From: Candidatus Hydrogenedentota bacterium
GTDB taxonomy: Bacteria > Hydrogenedentota > Hydrogenedentia > Hydrogenedentales > SLHB01
NCBI GenBank assembly: GCA_016934125.1
Contig: JAFGTL010000373.1
Span: forward strand, 1 to 5,582
DNA: 5,582 nucleotides
Reading direction: 5' to 3'
Positions 5,566-5,582 of the stretch are shown here, piece by piece (positions within the stretch are counted from its first letter, which is position 1; every line of letters begins with the position of its first letter). Both the position numbers and the translations under genes were made by a program. The notes under the pieces were generated by a model. The model had not been told where the DNA came from. It did not search any database and worked only from the letters and a program-made list of their open reading frames with translations.

Positions 5566-5582
5566 GGTGTCTTCCGTGTCCC

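Noticed and set aside
5233..5582. CRISPR array
   Set aside because: The repeated units are short, only two copies each, palindromic or unevenly spaced, without regular spacers.

Overview
This is a high-GC window with three protein-coding genes and about 480 bp of repeat-rich intergenic DNA at the right edge. It looks like a bacterial chromosome. The organism cannot be fixed from the sequence. The high GC, the large secreted hydrolase-like protein and the REP-like repeats would suit an uncultured planctomycete-like, Hydrogenedentes-like or other polysaccharide-degrading lineage, but that is a guess. The AspRS fragment has sequence signatures I associate with alphaproteobacterial-type AspRS, which are also found in other phyla.

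Left part (1-1226, + strand): the C-terminal two thirds of aspartyl-tRNA synthetase (aspS), cut by the window edge. It converges tail-to-tail with a small minus-strand membrane protein gene of the DUF3592 type (1201-1719), and the two genes overlap by 26 bp. Upstream of the small gene, on the minus strand, is a spacer of 81 bp (1720-1800) with a perfect 16-bp GC palindrome and a promoter-like TTGACA-N17-GAGAAT.

Centre (1801-5103, - strand): one 1100-residue secreted protein. It has a signal peptide, an N-terminal beta-rich region, a CBM11/CIA30-like beta-sandwich module, a (beta/alpha)8-like hydrolase domain carrying a small inserted beta module, a second copy of the beta-sandwich module and a C-terminal beta region. 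I read it as an uncharacterised glycoside-hydrolase-like enzyme. The family, catalytic residues and substrate are not established. The DUF3592 gene lies downstream on the same strand and may be co-transcribed or have its own promoter.

Right part (5104-5582): no convincing gene. It holds the leader of the large gene (Shine-Dalgarno and a weak promoter), two tandem hairpins that share a core but have different, self-complementary flanks, a 79-bp imperfect palindrome flanked by A5/T4, and two copies of a GAACA..GGGGACACCTGA repeat, the second inside a hairpin at the window end. This dense palindromic DNA resembles REP/BIME-type elements and is the most unusual non-coding part of the window.

There is no evident multi-gene pathway: aspS is housekeeping, the large protein is extracytoplasmic and the DUF3592 protein is a membrane protein of unknown role. 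I found no CRISPR array, tRNA, rRNA or transposase gene.
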